This document shows positions 54,901-63,315 of a stretch of 64,000 nucleotides of DNA, in pieces. The notes below the pieces were generated by a model. The model was not told where the DNA came from and did no database searches. It saw only the letters and a program-made list of their open reading frames with translations. The translations under genes and the position numbers were made by a program. Source of the stretch: JBPRGG01 sp051418075 (lineage in GTDB: Bacteria; Bacteroidota; Bacteroidia; Cytophagales; Cyclobacteriaceae); NCBI GenBank assembly GCA_051418075.1, contig JBPRGG010000019.1:1-64000 (forward strand), written 5' to 3'. Numbering within the stretch: the first letter of the stretch is position 1; each line of letters opens with the position of its first letter.

Positions 54901-55628
54901 ATGATAACCTGGTAAACAGGCAGGTAGCTGGGGAAATTCTGAAGAAATCCGGCTGCAAGGTGGATCTGGCTGTTAATGGATTAAAAGCCATTGAAAAAGT
55001 AAAGTCGAATAAATATGATATGGTACTGATGGATATCCAAATGCCGGATATGGATGGGGTAACGGCGACGAAAAAAATTCGTACGTTAGGCCTGGCCCAG
55101 GTACCACCTATTGTGGCCATGACTGCCTACTCTATGAAGGAGGACCGGGAAAAATTTCTGAATGAAGGTATGGATGACTATATTGCCAAACCAATCCGGG
55201 CCAATGAATTGGTAAATAAGGTGAGGTCTTGGGTAAAATATTCACCTAAATCTATTGAAAAGGTTGAGCCAAAATACAGTTTTAAGGAAAAAATGATTAT
55301 TAACGAAGAGGTTATTAGTCAATTGCGTAAGTATGGCGGTGAAGAAATGGTTAAAAAAGTATTTTCTGATTTTGAAGATGAGGCCAAGGAACAATTGGAA
55401 ATTTGCAATATTTCGTTAAAATCAAAAAATTATGAAAATATTCGCAGTAATTTGCATACATTAAAAGGAAATGCCGGAACTTTGGGAATTGAAAAAGTGG
55501 CAAAATATGCAGAATATATTGAATCTAATTTGAAGAAAGACAATTTCGAAACTTTAGAACAGGACTTGAACTTTTTGAGGTTAACTTTTGCCGAATTTTT
55601 AAACAGTTATAATAATTATTTTAAATAA
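51987..55628 (+). CDS. Multi-PAS hybrid histidine kinase with receiver and HPt domains
   Basis: A 1213-residue protein with no transmembrane helix. Order: N-terminal coiled coil (1-30), PAS-like (about 50-140), PAS (about 165-285, with NAEDLIQIFSVDGKLLFVND), GAF (about 295-440), PAS (about 450-565), PAS (about 580-690), HisKA with NMSHEIRTPMNGIIG (phospho-His about 720), HATPase with LSNLTSNAIKFTDGG and GTGLGLAISKELCRLMGG, a receiver at about 968-1085 (ILLVDDNLVNR, phospho-Asp in VLMDIQMPDMDG), and HPt with LHTLKGNAGTLG (His about 1156). It is a cytosolic phosphorelay in one chain. A lone receiver follows 8 bp downstream. Confidence 0.93.
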   Translation: MDYKNKTKAELIEEIELLHKQLQSQAELNSRVRTDPVVVKTKNNPNFEEPEFNGSIIAITVNQEREIISCNSSFASLINKDKSQICGQRFEEVILISPSTVDGIIHDAFIEGVLKKPLKLDLINQDVKIKLSGLVRNFSSHKSITFLGEKIGTKHQRKFRSNKQLQELFNNAEDLIQIFSVDGKLLFVNDFWKKKLGYDDQEIRKLNLKDLLAPEYYEITKQRLFKIANGEKVNRLNTVFLTKDKKKINLSGNVNIGIENDKPHEFRAIFHDITEQVRAENAQSLYFSIANLTIHSSNLESLFKNIHNELQKVIEAKNFYIALVDQKQKYLKFPYYIDEYALYNKLERPFSQGITEYAIRNNKPMFLYKEDLEELQKFQKVEINGKVAEVWIGVPLVLENKTIGIIALQSYTNRNCYNQNDLELLDFISGQIAISIDRKQKEQKINIQNARINAIFENGSHLIWSVNKDFELTSFNQNFAREVNLLFYNRRSNQINQLQLQKLDIKNDKTWRKYYLKALKGEPVAFEYKAKNQKGELWREIFLNPIYSGNGTIDEVSGIAHDITEKKLSEIALQESEEKFRNIFESFQDIYFRCDLNGEIKVISPSLEELVGYDPKKVLGKNITDYYLYSSKTKHLIRELIENTSVRNFEASVIDKEGKIINCICNVRFIYDKNNKPVQIEGVARDITKLKKANLELIRAKEIAEKSVQVKDLFLANMSHEIRTPMNGIIGMIDLLSGTELNKEQQNYIKTIKKSSETLLNILNDILDLSKIEAGKMKLKKSPVRVKNMMEKLYALFSQQAFAKNTNLYYHIDKRLPEFIQIDETRLLQVLSNLTSNAIKFTDGGGSIDIGLKPLPNDPTGKMIKVDVTDSGIGISKENLDRLFRSFNQLDNSLSKAYSGTGLGLAISKELCRLMGGEIGVSSTVGLGSTFWFTFMAEPADPSTMLEDESFEGELEINNYFTIKKPYILLVDDNLVNRQVAGEILKKSGCKVDLAVNGLKAIEKVKSNKYDMVLMDIQMPDMDGVTATKKIRTLGLAQVPPIVAMTAYSMKEDREKFLNEGMDDYIAKPIRANELVNKVRSWVKYSPKSIEKVEPKYSFKEKMIINEEVISQLRKYGGEEMVKKVFSDFEDEAKEQLEICNISLKSKNYENIRSNLHTLKGNAGTLGIEKVAKYAEYIESNLKKDNFETLEQDLNFLRLTFAEFLNSYNNYFK

Positions 55629-55636
55629 CAGAACAT

Positions 55637-56011
55637 ATGGCTAAGAAAGTTTTAATTGCAGAGGATAGTTCAGTAATTCAGAATTTGACCAAGAAAATAC
55701 TAGAACTACAAAATTATAAAATTACCTCAGCCAAAAATGGCAAGCAGGTGATTGATAAAATGGGAAAAGAAGATTTTGACCTGATTTTGATGGATATTAA
55801 TATGCCACTGATGGACGGGGTAGAATGTGCCAAGGAGATCAGATCTATGGATGATGAAAAAAAAGCCAATATACCTATTGTAGCTATTACCGGAAACGCC
55901 AGAAATTATACCCTGGATGATTTTAAGAACGTAGGAATCAATGAGTATCTGCCGAAGCCTCTTAATTTTGATGATTTGGTAAATACGGTGAAGAAGTATA
56001 CTTCGGATTAA
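55637..56011 (+). CDS. Single-domain response regulator
   Basis: A 124-residue CheY-like receiver without output domain: KKVLIAEDSSVIQNLTKKILE, phospho-acceptor Asp in LILMDINMPLMDG (about 54), the conserved Thr region PIVAITGNA and the Lys in INEYLPKPLNF. It follows the hybrid kinase by 8 bp and its stop overlaps the next start (TAATG), so it is probably the final acceptor of that phosphorelay. How the signal leaves the receiver is not apparent. Confidence 0.92.
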   Translation: MAKKVLIAEDSSVIQNLTKKILELQNYKITSAKNGKQVIDKMGKEDFDLILMDINMPLMDGVECAKEIRSMDDEKKANIPIVAITGNARNYTLDDFKNVGINEYLPKPLNFDDLVNTVKKYTSD

Positions 56012-56286
56012 TGGATATCAGATATACCAAAAGCTTTTTAAATAAATTAGAAGATATTTTCGCTGAGTCTGATTTTATTTTAAGGTATGAGAAAGGTAAT
56101 TTTAAGTCGGGTTATTGTATCTTAAAAGAAAATAAGATAGCTATTATCAACAAGTTTTATTCCCTGGAAGGTAAGATCCATTGTTTGATTGAAATCATTC
56201 GGTCCATTCAATTTGATCAGCAAAATTTCAGTGAAAAAAACAGGAAGCTGCTTTTAGAAATCACTCAAAACGAGTTGAAATTTTGA
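56011..56286 (+). CDS. Small conserved protein of unknown function
   Basis: A 91-residue cytosolic protein (MDIRYTKSFLNKLEDIFAESDFILRYEKGNFKSGYCILKE...). It has an N-terminal helix followed by beta strands (GYCILKENKIAIINKFYSLEGKIHCLIEIIRSI). I recall small proteins like this next to the metallo-beta-lactamase-fold hydrolase in Bacteroidota, as here, but know of no function. It overlaps both neighbours by a few bases (TAATG with the receiver gene, TTGA with the hydrolase gene), so translation of all three is coupled. Confidence 0.83.
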   Translation: MDIRYTKSFLNKLEDIFAESDFILRYEKGNFKSGYCILKENKIAIINKFYSLEGKIHCLIEIIRSIQFDQQNFSEKNRKLLLEITQNELKF

Positions 56287-57047
56287 TTATTACTTTTTTA
56301 GGAACCGGCACCTCGCAAGGCGTGCCGGTGATAGCATGTGATTGTGAAGTTTGCCGTTCATTGGACTACCGTGACAAAAGATTACGATCCTCAGTACATA
56401 TTAAAACTCAGGTAACCAGCATTATTATAGATTCAGGGCCGGATTTTCGTCAGCAAGTGCTAAGAGAACGGATCAATCGGTTAGATGTCTTGCTTTTCAC
56501 CCATGAGCATAAAGATCATACTGCCGGAATGGATGATGTGAGAGGGTTTAATTACAAACAAAAATCCAAAATACCAGTATATGCAGAATCAAGGGTCATA
56601 GAGCAACTTAAAAAAGAATTCTCTTACGTCTTTGAAAGTAAATATCCGGGCCTGCCTCAAATTGAAATTAATTACATCAATGATCAGCTTGATCCATTTT
56701 TCATAAATAAAGATAAAATCATTCCCATCAGGGTTATGCATCATAAATTACCGGTACTGGCCTTCAGAGTGGGAGATTTTTCTTATATCACAGATGCCAA
56801 ATATGTTCCTGCCGAAGAAAAAGAAAAGATAAGGGGAAGCAAGGTGTTGGTTATTAATGCCTTAAGAAAAGAAAGCCATTTGTCTCATTACAATTTAGAT
56901 GAAGCACTTGAACTGGCAGCAGAAATGAATGCTGAAAAAACATACTTCACCCATTTAAGCCATGGAATGGGACTGCACAAAGATGTTTCAGCCCATCTAC
57001 CGGATGGTGTTGAACTCGCCTATGATGGCTTACAGGTACAGATTTAA
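56283..57047 (+). CDS. Metallo-beta-lactamase-fold hydrolase (PhnP-like)
   Basis: A 254-residue protein starting at a TTG (56283) that overlaps the previous stop as TTGA. It starts MIITFLGTGTSQGVPVIACDCEVC, has the metal motif LFTHEHKDHTAGMDDVRGF (HxHxDH), further ligands in MHHKLPVLAF, DAKY and FTHLSHGMGLH. The Cys pair CDCEVC is characteristic of PhnP-type phosphodiesterases. Such enzymes split cyclic or linear phosphodiesters. It is followed 31 bp later by the RqcH gene on the same strand. Confidence 0.9.
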   Translation: MIITFLGTGTSQGVPVIACDCEVCRSLDYRDKRLRSSVHIKTQVTSIIIDSGPDFRQQVLRERINRLDVLLFTHEHKDHTAGMDDVRGFNYKQKSKIPVYAESRVIEQLKKEFSYVFESKYPGLPQIEINYINDQLDPFFINKDKIIPIRVMHHKLPVLAFRVGDFSYITDAKYVPAEEKEKIRGSKVLVINALRKESHLSHYNLDEALELAAEMNAEKTYFTHLSHGMGLHKDVSAHLPDGVELAYDGLQVQI

Positions 57048-57078
57048 GGAATCCTGTGAAAATACACATTTTTTGATT

Positions 57079-58638
57079 ATGCAGAATAATTATTATTTTT
57101 TACGTATTTTATCCGTACAATTGGAAGAAAAAATAACCGGATGGGAACTGCTTACTTGCTTCAGCCAGAATAAAAACGAACTTATTTTAGGTTTTGCACT
57201 TGCTACCCGGGAATTTTACCTGAGGGGAGTGCTTAACCCAGATTTTACCTGCCTCACTTTTCCCGATTCTTATGCCAGGTCTAAGAAGAACTCGGTGGAC
57301 CTCTTTCCAGAGTTGATTGGGCAAAAGGTAACCAAAGTTGTTCAATATCAGAATGAAAGAAGCTTTTCCCTTCAATTTACCGGCCACTATACCTTGCTTT
57401 TCAAAATGTATGGTAATCGTTCAAATATCATTCTGTTCCGGGATGATGAAGTGGTGCATCTATTTAAAAAACGGATGGTAAAGGACCTGAAACTGGAGCC
57501 TGAACAGCTCGATCGTCCGCTGGATCATTCCTATTCTGCCTTTGAACAGCATGATTTCGATTACAAAAAGCTATTTCCCACCTTTGGCAAAGAAGTAAGG
57601 CAATACCTGGAAGAAGCTACCGGTTATTTTATGGTGTCATCGGAGCAAAAATGGGAAATTCTAAAAAATACCAAACAAGAACTTGAAAATCCGCAGGGAT
57701 TTTACATCCAAAACAACCAGAGCAAACCAGTATTTTTGATCATCCGGTTTGGAAATATTATAAAGGAATTTCAGGACCCTTTCCAGGCCTTAAATGAATT
57801 TTATATTTATTATACCAGGATCTATTACCTGGACAAAGAGAAAAAAGACATTCTGCAGAAATTGGAAAGACAACGTAGTAAAACCGGTAATTACTTGCTA
57901 AATACTAAAAAAAAGCTGGAAGATATTGAACATAACAGCCGGTATGAAGAAATAGCCAATATTATCATGGCCAACCTGCTTAATATTCCGGCTAAAGCAG
58001 AAGTAGTGGAATTATTTGATTTCTATCATAATCAAAATATCAGGGTCAAGTTGAAAAAAGACCTTTCACCTCAAAAGAATGCAGAAAATTTATATCGAAA
58101 AGCAAAAAATAAGAAAATTGAAATAAAGAACCTGAGGCAGAATATCTATGAAAAGCAAAATGAACTGGAAGAACTGGAAAAACATATACAAATAATTGAT
58201 CAAATTGATCATTTGAAGGAATTAAGGAATTATATAAGTCAAAATAGTTTAAAAAAGGAGCAGGTCACAGCTAATGCTGTATTGCCATTTAAACAGTTTA
58301 TATTCGATAGCTATGAAATTTTAGTGGGTAAGAATGCAAAAAATAATGATGAATTGACCCAGAAGTATGCCAGGAAAAATGACCTCTGGCTACATGCCAA
58401 AGATGTGTCCGGTTCACATGTGGTGATAAAACAGTTGTCCGGACATCCCTTTCCCAGGCATGTGATAGAAAGGGCAGCTCAATTAGCAGCATATTATTCC
58501 AAGCGGAAGACCGATACTTTATGCCCGGTGATTTATACACCCAAGAAATACGTTCGAAAGCCAAAGGGTGGAGTACCCGGTTTTGCCCTGATTGAAAAAG
58601 AAGAAGTGATCCTGGTAGAACCCAAGAAATGGCAATAA
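57079..58638 (+). CDS. rqcH: NFACT/RqcH-type ribosome quality control protein
   Basis: A 519-residue protein from the ATG at 57079; the frame remains open into the previous gene up to 56962, but the family starts with MQNNYYFLRILSVQLEEKITG. The NFACT-N domain (about 1-180) has YGNRSNIILFRDD. A long coiled coil follows (about 255-420, LERQRSKTGNYLLNTKKKLEDIEHNSRYEEIANIIMANL). The NFACT-R domain (about 430-519) has EILVGKNAKNNDELTQKYARKNDLWLHAKDVSGSHVVIK. Bacterial RqcH binds stalled 50S subunits and adds C-terminal alanine tails. Presence in this Bacteroidota is expected. No RqcP gene is adjacent. Confidence 0.88.
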   Translation: MQNNYYFLRILSVQLEEKITGWELLTCFSQNKNELILGFALATREFYLRGVLNPDFTCLTFPDSYARSKKNSVDLFPELIGQKVTKVVQYQNERSFSLQFTGHYTLLFKMYGNRSNIILFRDDEVVHLFKKRMVKDLKLEPEQLDRPLDHSYSAFEQHDFDYKKLFPTFGKEVRQYLEEATGYFMVSSEQKWEILKNTKQELENPQGFYIQNNQSKPVFLIIRFGNIIKEFQDPFQALNEFYIYYTRIYYLDKEKKDILQKLERQRSKTGNYLLNTKKKLEDIEHNSRYEEIANIIMANLLNIPAKAEVVELFDFYHNQNIRVKLKKDLSPQKNAENLYRKAKNKKIEIKNLRQNIYEKQNELEELEKHIQIIDQIDHLKELRNYISQNSLKKEQVTANAVLPFKQFIFDSYEILVGKNAKNNDELTQKYARKNDLWLHAKDVSGSHVVIKQLSGHPFPRHVIERAAQLAAYYSKRKTDTLCPVIYTPKKYVRKPKGGVPGFALIEKEEVILVEPKKWQ

Positions 58639-59093
58639 TTTATTATTCCAAATACCTTTTAAGGGATTATACGCTATAATCGCATTATTGCAATATAATT
58701 CCAGTATTATCTTACAATCACAGTTTAATCATCAATCATTTTTATTTCAGCGTATGAAATTCTTAAGTCACCTAAAATTTAATCATTTTAAGAAATAATA
58801 AGACAAAATTTATATGTAGCTGGTCTGATGATGTTTAAACATTCAATCCTAACTATCTATATATGTTTCGTTTCTATTCCTTTTAAATGAATATCTCTAA
58901 TTTATCCTAAATCCTTAAAAAACATTACAAAAGAAAGGAAACCGTTTTACATAATTAGATTGTTATAATTAATCCTTCCATATTGCCTTCTCAAATCAGC
59001 CTTTGATATTCATTATAAAACTAAGATGCTAACAGCAATATTTTTCTGATAGAAATAAATGATTTTTTTTATTAAATAAAAAACTTATAGAAA
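58639..59093. other. AT-rich spacer without recognisable features
   Basis: About 455 bp of AT-rich sequence between the RqcH gene and cheW. I see no ORF, tRNA, strong hairpin or promoter matching the consensus well. Confidence 0.5.
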
Positions 59094-59579
59094 ATGGTTA
59101 ACGAAATATCAACAGAAATTAATTCTTATCTATCCTTTAGGTTAGGGGAGGAATTATTTTCAGCTAATGTCAGCAAGGTACTGGAGATCCTTGAAATGAC
59201 CAGGATCACCAAAGTACCCCAAGCTCCTGCCTACATGAGGGGGATCATTAATCTTCGGGGGCAGGTTCTGCCTGTCATTGACACCAGGACAAAATTTGGT
59301 CTAGAGCAGGCTCCGGAAACTCAGGATACATGTATAGTGGTAGTGGAGGTTTTATTGAATGGACAAAAAATAAATCTGGGTTTTCAGGTAGACGCTGTAG
59401 AGGAAGTCCTGGAGATAGCCCAAAAAGATGTATTACCTCCACCATCAATAGGCAGTAATTACCAATCAGAATTTATTTCAGGGATGGCCCGTACTGATGA
59501 GGAGTTCTTGATGATTCTGAATCTCGATTTGATCTTAACCTCGGATGAAATAAAGTCAATTAATGATAAATTAAACTAA
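59094..59579 (+). CDS. cheW: Chemotaxis coupling protein CheW
   Basis: A 161-residue protein of typical CheW length. It starts NSYLSFRLGEELFSANVSKVLEILEMTRITKVPQAPAYMRGIINLRGQVLPVIDTRTKFGL, with the conserved VPQAPAYMRGIINLRGQVLPVID receptor/kinase interface. The end has GMARTDEEFLMILNLDLILTSDE. It links chemoreceptors to the CheA kinase. It lies 25 bp ahead of a chemoreceptor gene on the same strand, but no cheA, cheY or motility genes occur in the window. Confidence 0.95.
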   Translation: MVNEISTEINSYLSFRLGEELFSANVSKVLEILEMTRITKVPQAPAYMRGIINLRGQVLPVIDTRTKFGLEQAPETQDTCIVVVEVLLNGQKINLGFQVDAVEEVLEIAQKDVLPPPSIGSNYQSEFISGMARTDEEFLMILNLDLILTSDEIKSINDKLN

Positions 59580-59604
59580 TTTTTGAACATTTAAATGCAC
59601 TACT

Positions 59605-61641
59605 ATGAATTTTAAGGATTTTAAAATTGCCACCAAACTTGGGGTAGGTTTCGGACTATTAATTGTACTGACCCTGATTGTTGGCGTTATTGCCGTATTC
59701 AACATGAATAATATTTCAGTTCAATCAGGTTATCTGGCAGAGGAGTATGTTCCTGAAGTAAGGATAGCCAATGAACTGGAACGTTCATCCCTGCTGACTA
59801 TGTACAGTATGCGCGGTTATGGATTCACAGAAGAACAGAAATATCTTAATGAAGGATTAAACCGGTTGAATAATGTAAAAAAGAACCTGAAAGATGCCCA
59901 GAATCTGGCTGACCAATCCTCTCAACTTAAAGCCCTTTCCGGTGCCATTGATGAAACTGAAAATGCAGTTTTAAAATATGAGTCACTGGCCCAGGAAACT
60001 ATAAATACCAATAAGAATTTGCAGGAAATGAGAGTCAAAATGGATGAGGCGGCCGGAAATTACATGACCAGTTGTTACAAATACCTTGATTCACAAAATG
60101 AGTCTATAAAAACTGAAATCAGATCAGGTAGGGTTGATGATTCAAGATTGGAAAAGATCACATTAATCAACAACATTATTGACGTAGGTAATAGCATCAG
60201 AGTAGCCAATTTTAAAGCCCAGGCTACCAGGGACCCACAATCCTTCCGTCAGGCTATGAACCAGTTTTCAGATGTTGAAGATTTTCTGAGCCAGACAATT
60301 AGATTAACCCGACTGGATATAGATATGAAACAGTTGGATAATATTGAAACAGCTGCCCGTAATTATCAATCTGCCATGGAGAGCTTTCTGACCAACTGGG
60401 AAAAAAGAGAACAGTTAAACAGCCAGCGAAATGATGCAGCTGATAATGTTTTGAACAATGCCCAAACAGTGGCTCTCGCTGGCATAGACAGCACACAATT
60501 GATTGCAAATGATGCCCGGGAATTGTTGAAAACCTCCAGTGGCATTATCATTGGCGGACTGGCCGTGTTTGTAATTTTAGGTATCTTTTTCTCTTTGGTG
60601 ATCACCAAATCAATTACAGGACCTGTAAGTAAAGGGGTTGAATTTGCTGGTAGGATAGCCAGGGGAGATTTGACTGCTACCATTCATGTAGATCAAAAAG
60701 ATGAAATCGGAGAACTTTCCACAGCTTTAAAACAGATGGTTGTCAAACTTAAAGAAATTGTGCTTTCAATTATGAATGGGGCTGACAATATTTCAGCTGC
60801 AAGTTTCCAGATGAGTTCATCCTCTCAGGAAATGTCGCAAGGAGCCAATGAGCAGGCTTCATCAGCTGAAGAGGTTTCTTCTTCCATGGAAGAAATGGCA
60901 GCCAATATTCAACAAAATACTGATAATGCCCAGCAAACTGAAAAGATTGCTTTGAAGGCGGCTGATGATGTGCTGGAAGGAAGTACTGCAGTTACCCAAA
61001 CAGTGGATTCTATGAAGAATATTGCCGAAAAGATCACGATTATTGGTGAAATTGCCCGGCAAACTAATATTTTGGCTTTGAATGCAGCTGTGGAAGCAGC
61101 CCGGGCAGGCGAACATGGTAAGGGTTTTGCTGTAGTTGCGGCTGAGGTACGCAAATTAGCTGAAAGAAGTCAGGCTGCTGCAGCAGAAATTGACCAGGTT
61201 TCCAAGTCCAGTGTAGATGTGGCTGAAAAATCCGGAAAATTACTGACTGAAATAGTGCCTGATATTCAAAAAACGGCTAAGCTGGTTCAGGAGATCAGTG
61301 CGGCTTCCATAGAACAAAATTCAGGAGCTGATCAGGTCAATAATGCAATACAGCAATTGAATCAGGTGACACAACAGAACGCCGCTTCGTCTGAAGAAAT
61401 GGCCACCAGTTCTGAAGAATTGTCGTCTCAGGCAGAACAATTGATGGAAATCATTGGATACTTCAATTTAGGTGAAGAAGCAAGAAAAACCAGGGCTAAA
61501 AAGAAAATGAAGGCTCAGGGAAAAGTACAGGTAGCTCCTGCGAACCATCCCAATCCAAAACAGCATGAATCAAGCTCAGCTGGTATTTCATTGAAAATGG
61601 ATGAAAGCAGCTTTTCGGATAGTGATTTTGAAAAATTCTAA
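59605..61641 (+). CDS. Methyl-accepting chemotaxis protein
   Basis: A 678-residue receptor. TM1 at about 12-34, a periplasmic helical-bundle sensor (about 35-310) and TM2 at about 312-335 (IIIGGLAVFVILGIFFSLVI). HAMP follows (KSITGPVSKGVEFAGRIARGDL, about 337-390). The signalling hairpin (about 400-625) has the highly conserved tip EIARQTNILALNAAVEAARAGEHGKGFAVVAAEVRKLAERS. A basic linker and tail (about 625-678) ends without a CheR-binding pentapeptide. Ligand unknown. It is in one operon with cheW; a terminator follows directly. Confidence 0.95.
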   Translation: MNFKDFKIATKLGVGFGLLIVLTLIVGVIAVFNMNNISVQSGYLAEEYVPEVRIANELERSSLLTMYSMRGYGFTEEQKYLNEGLNRLNNVKKNLKDAQNLADQSSQLKALSGAIDETENAVLKYESLAQETINTNKNLQEMRVKMDEAAGNYMTSCYKYLDSQNESIKTEIRSGRVDDSRLEKITLINNIIDVGNSIRVANFKAQATRDPQSFRQAMNQFSDVEDFLSQTIRLTRLDIDMKQLDNIETAARNYQSAMESFLTNWEKREQLNSQRNDAADNVLNNAQTVALAGIDSTQLIANDARELLKTSSGIIIGGLAVFVILGIFFSLVITKSITGPVSKGVEFAGRIARGDLTATIHVDQKDEIGELSTALKQMVVKLKEIVLSIMNGADNISAASFQMSSSSQEMSQGANEQASSAEEVSSSMEEMAANIQQNTDNAQQTEKIALKAADDVLEGSTAVTQTVDSMKNIAEKITIIGEIARQTNILALNAAVEAARAGEHGKGFAVVAAEVRKLAERSQAAAAEIDQVSKSSVDVAEKSGKLLTEIVPDIQKTAKLVQEISAASIEQNSGADQVNNAIQQLNQVTQQNAASSEEMATSSEELSSQAEQLMEIIGYFNLGEEARKTRAKKKMKAQGKVQVAPANHPNPKQHESSSAGISLKMDESSFSDSDFEKF

Positions 61642-61661
61642 AGAAGAATAATAATATCCCT

Positions 61662-61695
61662 AAAAAAGGACTGGTTTTTCTATCAGTCCTTTTTT
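61662..61695 (+). terminator. Rho-independent terminator of the cheW-receptor operon
   Basis: AAAAAAGGACTG (61662-61673) and CAGTCCTTTTTT (61684-61695) form the stem, with the T-tract in the 3' arm; it begins 21 bp after the receptor stop codon. Confidence 0.85.
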
Positions 61696-61721
61696 GTTGA
61701 CCAACCAAAGCCAATGGCATC

Positions 61722-61888
61722 TAGTGTGTTAATTACTAAATTAATTCACTATTTTCACCCTTCTTTTTTCTTTATACTGCGTTAAAATTTTCAACCGTAA
61801 CGCTGCTATGCTTTCAAATTTTGCCTTGTCTAAAGAAAAAATAATAGCAAAAATTTAGTAAACCAATTTAATAAATTAACACACTTAG
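61722..61888. mobile_element. MITE-like element with terminal inverted repeats
   Basis: AGTGTGTTAATT (61723-61734) and AATTAACACACT (61874-61885) are perfect 12-bp inverted repeats. The match continues inward at lower identity for about 20 further bp (left TAAATT..TT.ACTA, found inverted at the right). The 140-bp interior has no ORF. This is the shape of a short non-autonomous transposable element. The flanking bases do not show a certain target-site duplication; CTA on the left and TTA on the right might be a diverged 3-bp one. Confidence 0.6.
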
Positions 61889-61910
61889 TAAGCTTCAAAA
61901 CGGATCGCCA

Positions 61911-62798
61911 TCAATGATTACCCATTATTTTTTTACGATATTTTCCCGGGCTATAGCCTGTTTTGCTTTTAAAGGTTTTGGAAAAATGAAAATTTGACTC
62001 AAAACCTAGATCCATGGCTATCTCTTTGATGGTTTTTTTTCGATTCATCAGCATTTCTTTGGCCTTATATATTCTTTGTTGCATCTGGTATTGACCTGGA
62101 GCTAACCCGGTGTACTTTTTAAACATTTTTCTGAACCAGGAATAGCCAATATTAAGTTTTTTAGCTACCTGCTGGGGGCTGACAGGTTGAGAAGGGTTTT
62201 CCATCAACAATAACCTGGACTGTTGTAGCAGTGTTTCTGTATTTTTGCCTTCGAAATCTTTCTCCTTATACAACCGGTTGGCCATTCCTATGATCTGGAT
62301 CAGGATTCCTGCCATAATAATTTGATAGCCCGGGGGCTCTGCTTTGGCAGTTTCTATCATTTCCTGATATAGTCTGAAGATTTTCTCATTATGACTTACA
62401 TAAACCACAGGTATTTTATGATCGATGATCTGATTTTTTAATAAATGGTCTGCATAAATCCCCTTAAATCCGATCCAATATTCATTCCAGCCAGTGTTGG
62501 GATCTGGTTTATAGCGGTGCCATTCGTTGGGGAATAGAAAAACAATAGAACCAGACTGGATGGATTGCTTTCCGGCAGATGCAGATTCAAATATTCCCTG
62601 GCCATTCACGATGAAATTAATTTGGTATTCATCCAATATTCTGCCATTATTCCATTGGAATTGATAATGTACCGGATGTTCCGGAAAAGGATATTCCTGA
62701 TTTGGCTGAATAAGGTTCTTACCCGTATGAAGAATGTTTAAACCTAATTTATGATCTTCTTCAGCCAGAGTAAGATATTTTAAATAATTCATGACCAA
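61911..62798 (-). CDS. AraC-family transcriptional regulator
   Basis: A 295-residue regulator. The N-terminal cupin-like ligand domain (about 20-165) includes FPEHPVHYQFQWNNGRILDEYQINFIVNGQGIFES. The C-terminal double helix-turn-helix (about 190-290) has QQVAKKLNIGYSWFRKMFKKYTGLAPGQYQMQQRIYKAKEML and IKEIAMDLGFESNFHFSKTFKSKTGYSPGKYRK. Such regulators usually respond to sugars. Its target genes are not obvious: neighbours are the MITE-like element and an SH3-like secreted protein. Confidence 0.93.
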   Translation of the reverse strand: MVMNYLKYLTLAEEDHKLGLNILHTGKNLIQPNQEYPFPEHPVHYQFQWNNGRILDEYQINFIVNGQGIFESASAGKQSIQSGSIVFLFPNEWHRYKPDPNTGWNEYWIGFKGIYADHLLKNQIIDHKIPVVYVSHNEKIFRLYQEMIETAKAEPPGYQIIMAGILIQIIGMANRLYKEKDFEGKNTETLLQQSRLLLMENPSQPVSPQQVAKKLNIGYSWFRKMFKKYTGLAPGQYQMQQRIYKAKEMLMNRKKTIKEIAMDLGFESNFHFSKTFKSKTGYSPGKYRKKIMGNH

Positions 62799-62931
62799 AA
62801 ATAAAAAATATCAGCAATACTTGTATTGCTGTGAAAAAGTAATCGGTCAATTAATATGCATTAAGGAAAAGCAAGTTTTAGGCCGGAGGAGTATAGGTCA
62901 GTTTTTTTTAACACTCATCTGTAAACGGATC

Positions 62932-63315
62932 TTATTTGTTTTCTAACCTGCTTAAGGTCATGTCATCTTCTGACTTGATCAATTCCCGGTATTTGGGATC
63001 ATATTTTTTATTACGTGCTTTGTAATTCTGATCATCAAATTTATTATACTTAAAAGTTCTCAGGTTTTGGCTGATTTCTAAATTTGATTCAGTGATATAA
63101 GCTGTATCCTGATTGATCAATATTTGACAAAAGCCTTTTTTGAAATCTATTACTTCAACCATTTGTCCTTTTTTCAGCCAGGTATAAGTTTCAGATTTAA
63201 AGCTACAATCACTGTATACTTTGGAACTTAACACCAGTTTTGCTTCACAGCCATTGTTGGCCCACAATTGTAAGGGAAGCACTGTTAAAAGAAATAAATA
63301 AGTTAGCTTTTTCAT
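62932..63315 (-). CDS. Secreted SH3-like domain protein
   Basis: A 127-residue exported protein with a signal peptide (MKKLTYLFLLTVLPLQLWA). Residues about 24-80 look like a bacterial SH3 fold (KVYSDCSFKSETYTWLKKGQMVEVIDFKKGFCQILINQDTAYITESNLEI), with three Cys after the leader that could form disulfides. The tail (81-127) is highly charged and Lys/Asn/Tyr-rich. SH3-like domains often bind cell-wall peptides. It is on the same strand as the AraC gene but 133 bp upstream of it, so co-transcription is uncertain. Confidence 0.75.
   Translation of the reverse strand: MKKLTYLFLLTVLPLQLWANNGCEAKLVLSSKVYSDCSFKSETYTWLKKGQMVEVIDFKKGFCQILINQDTAYITESNLEISQNLRTFKYNKFDDQNYKARNKKYDPKYRELIKSEDDMTLSRLENK

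Noticed and set aside
59094..61641. Complete chemotaxis cluster
   Set aside because: Only cheW and one receptor are present; no cheA, cheB, cheR or cheY accompanies them.
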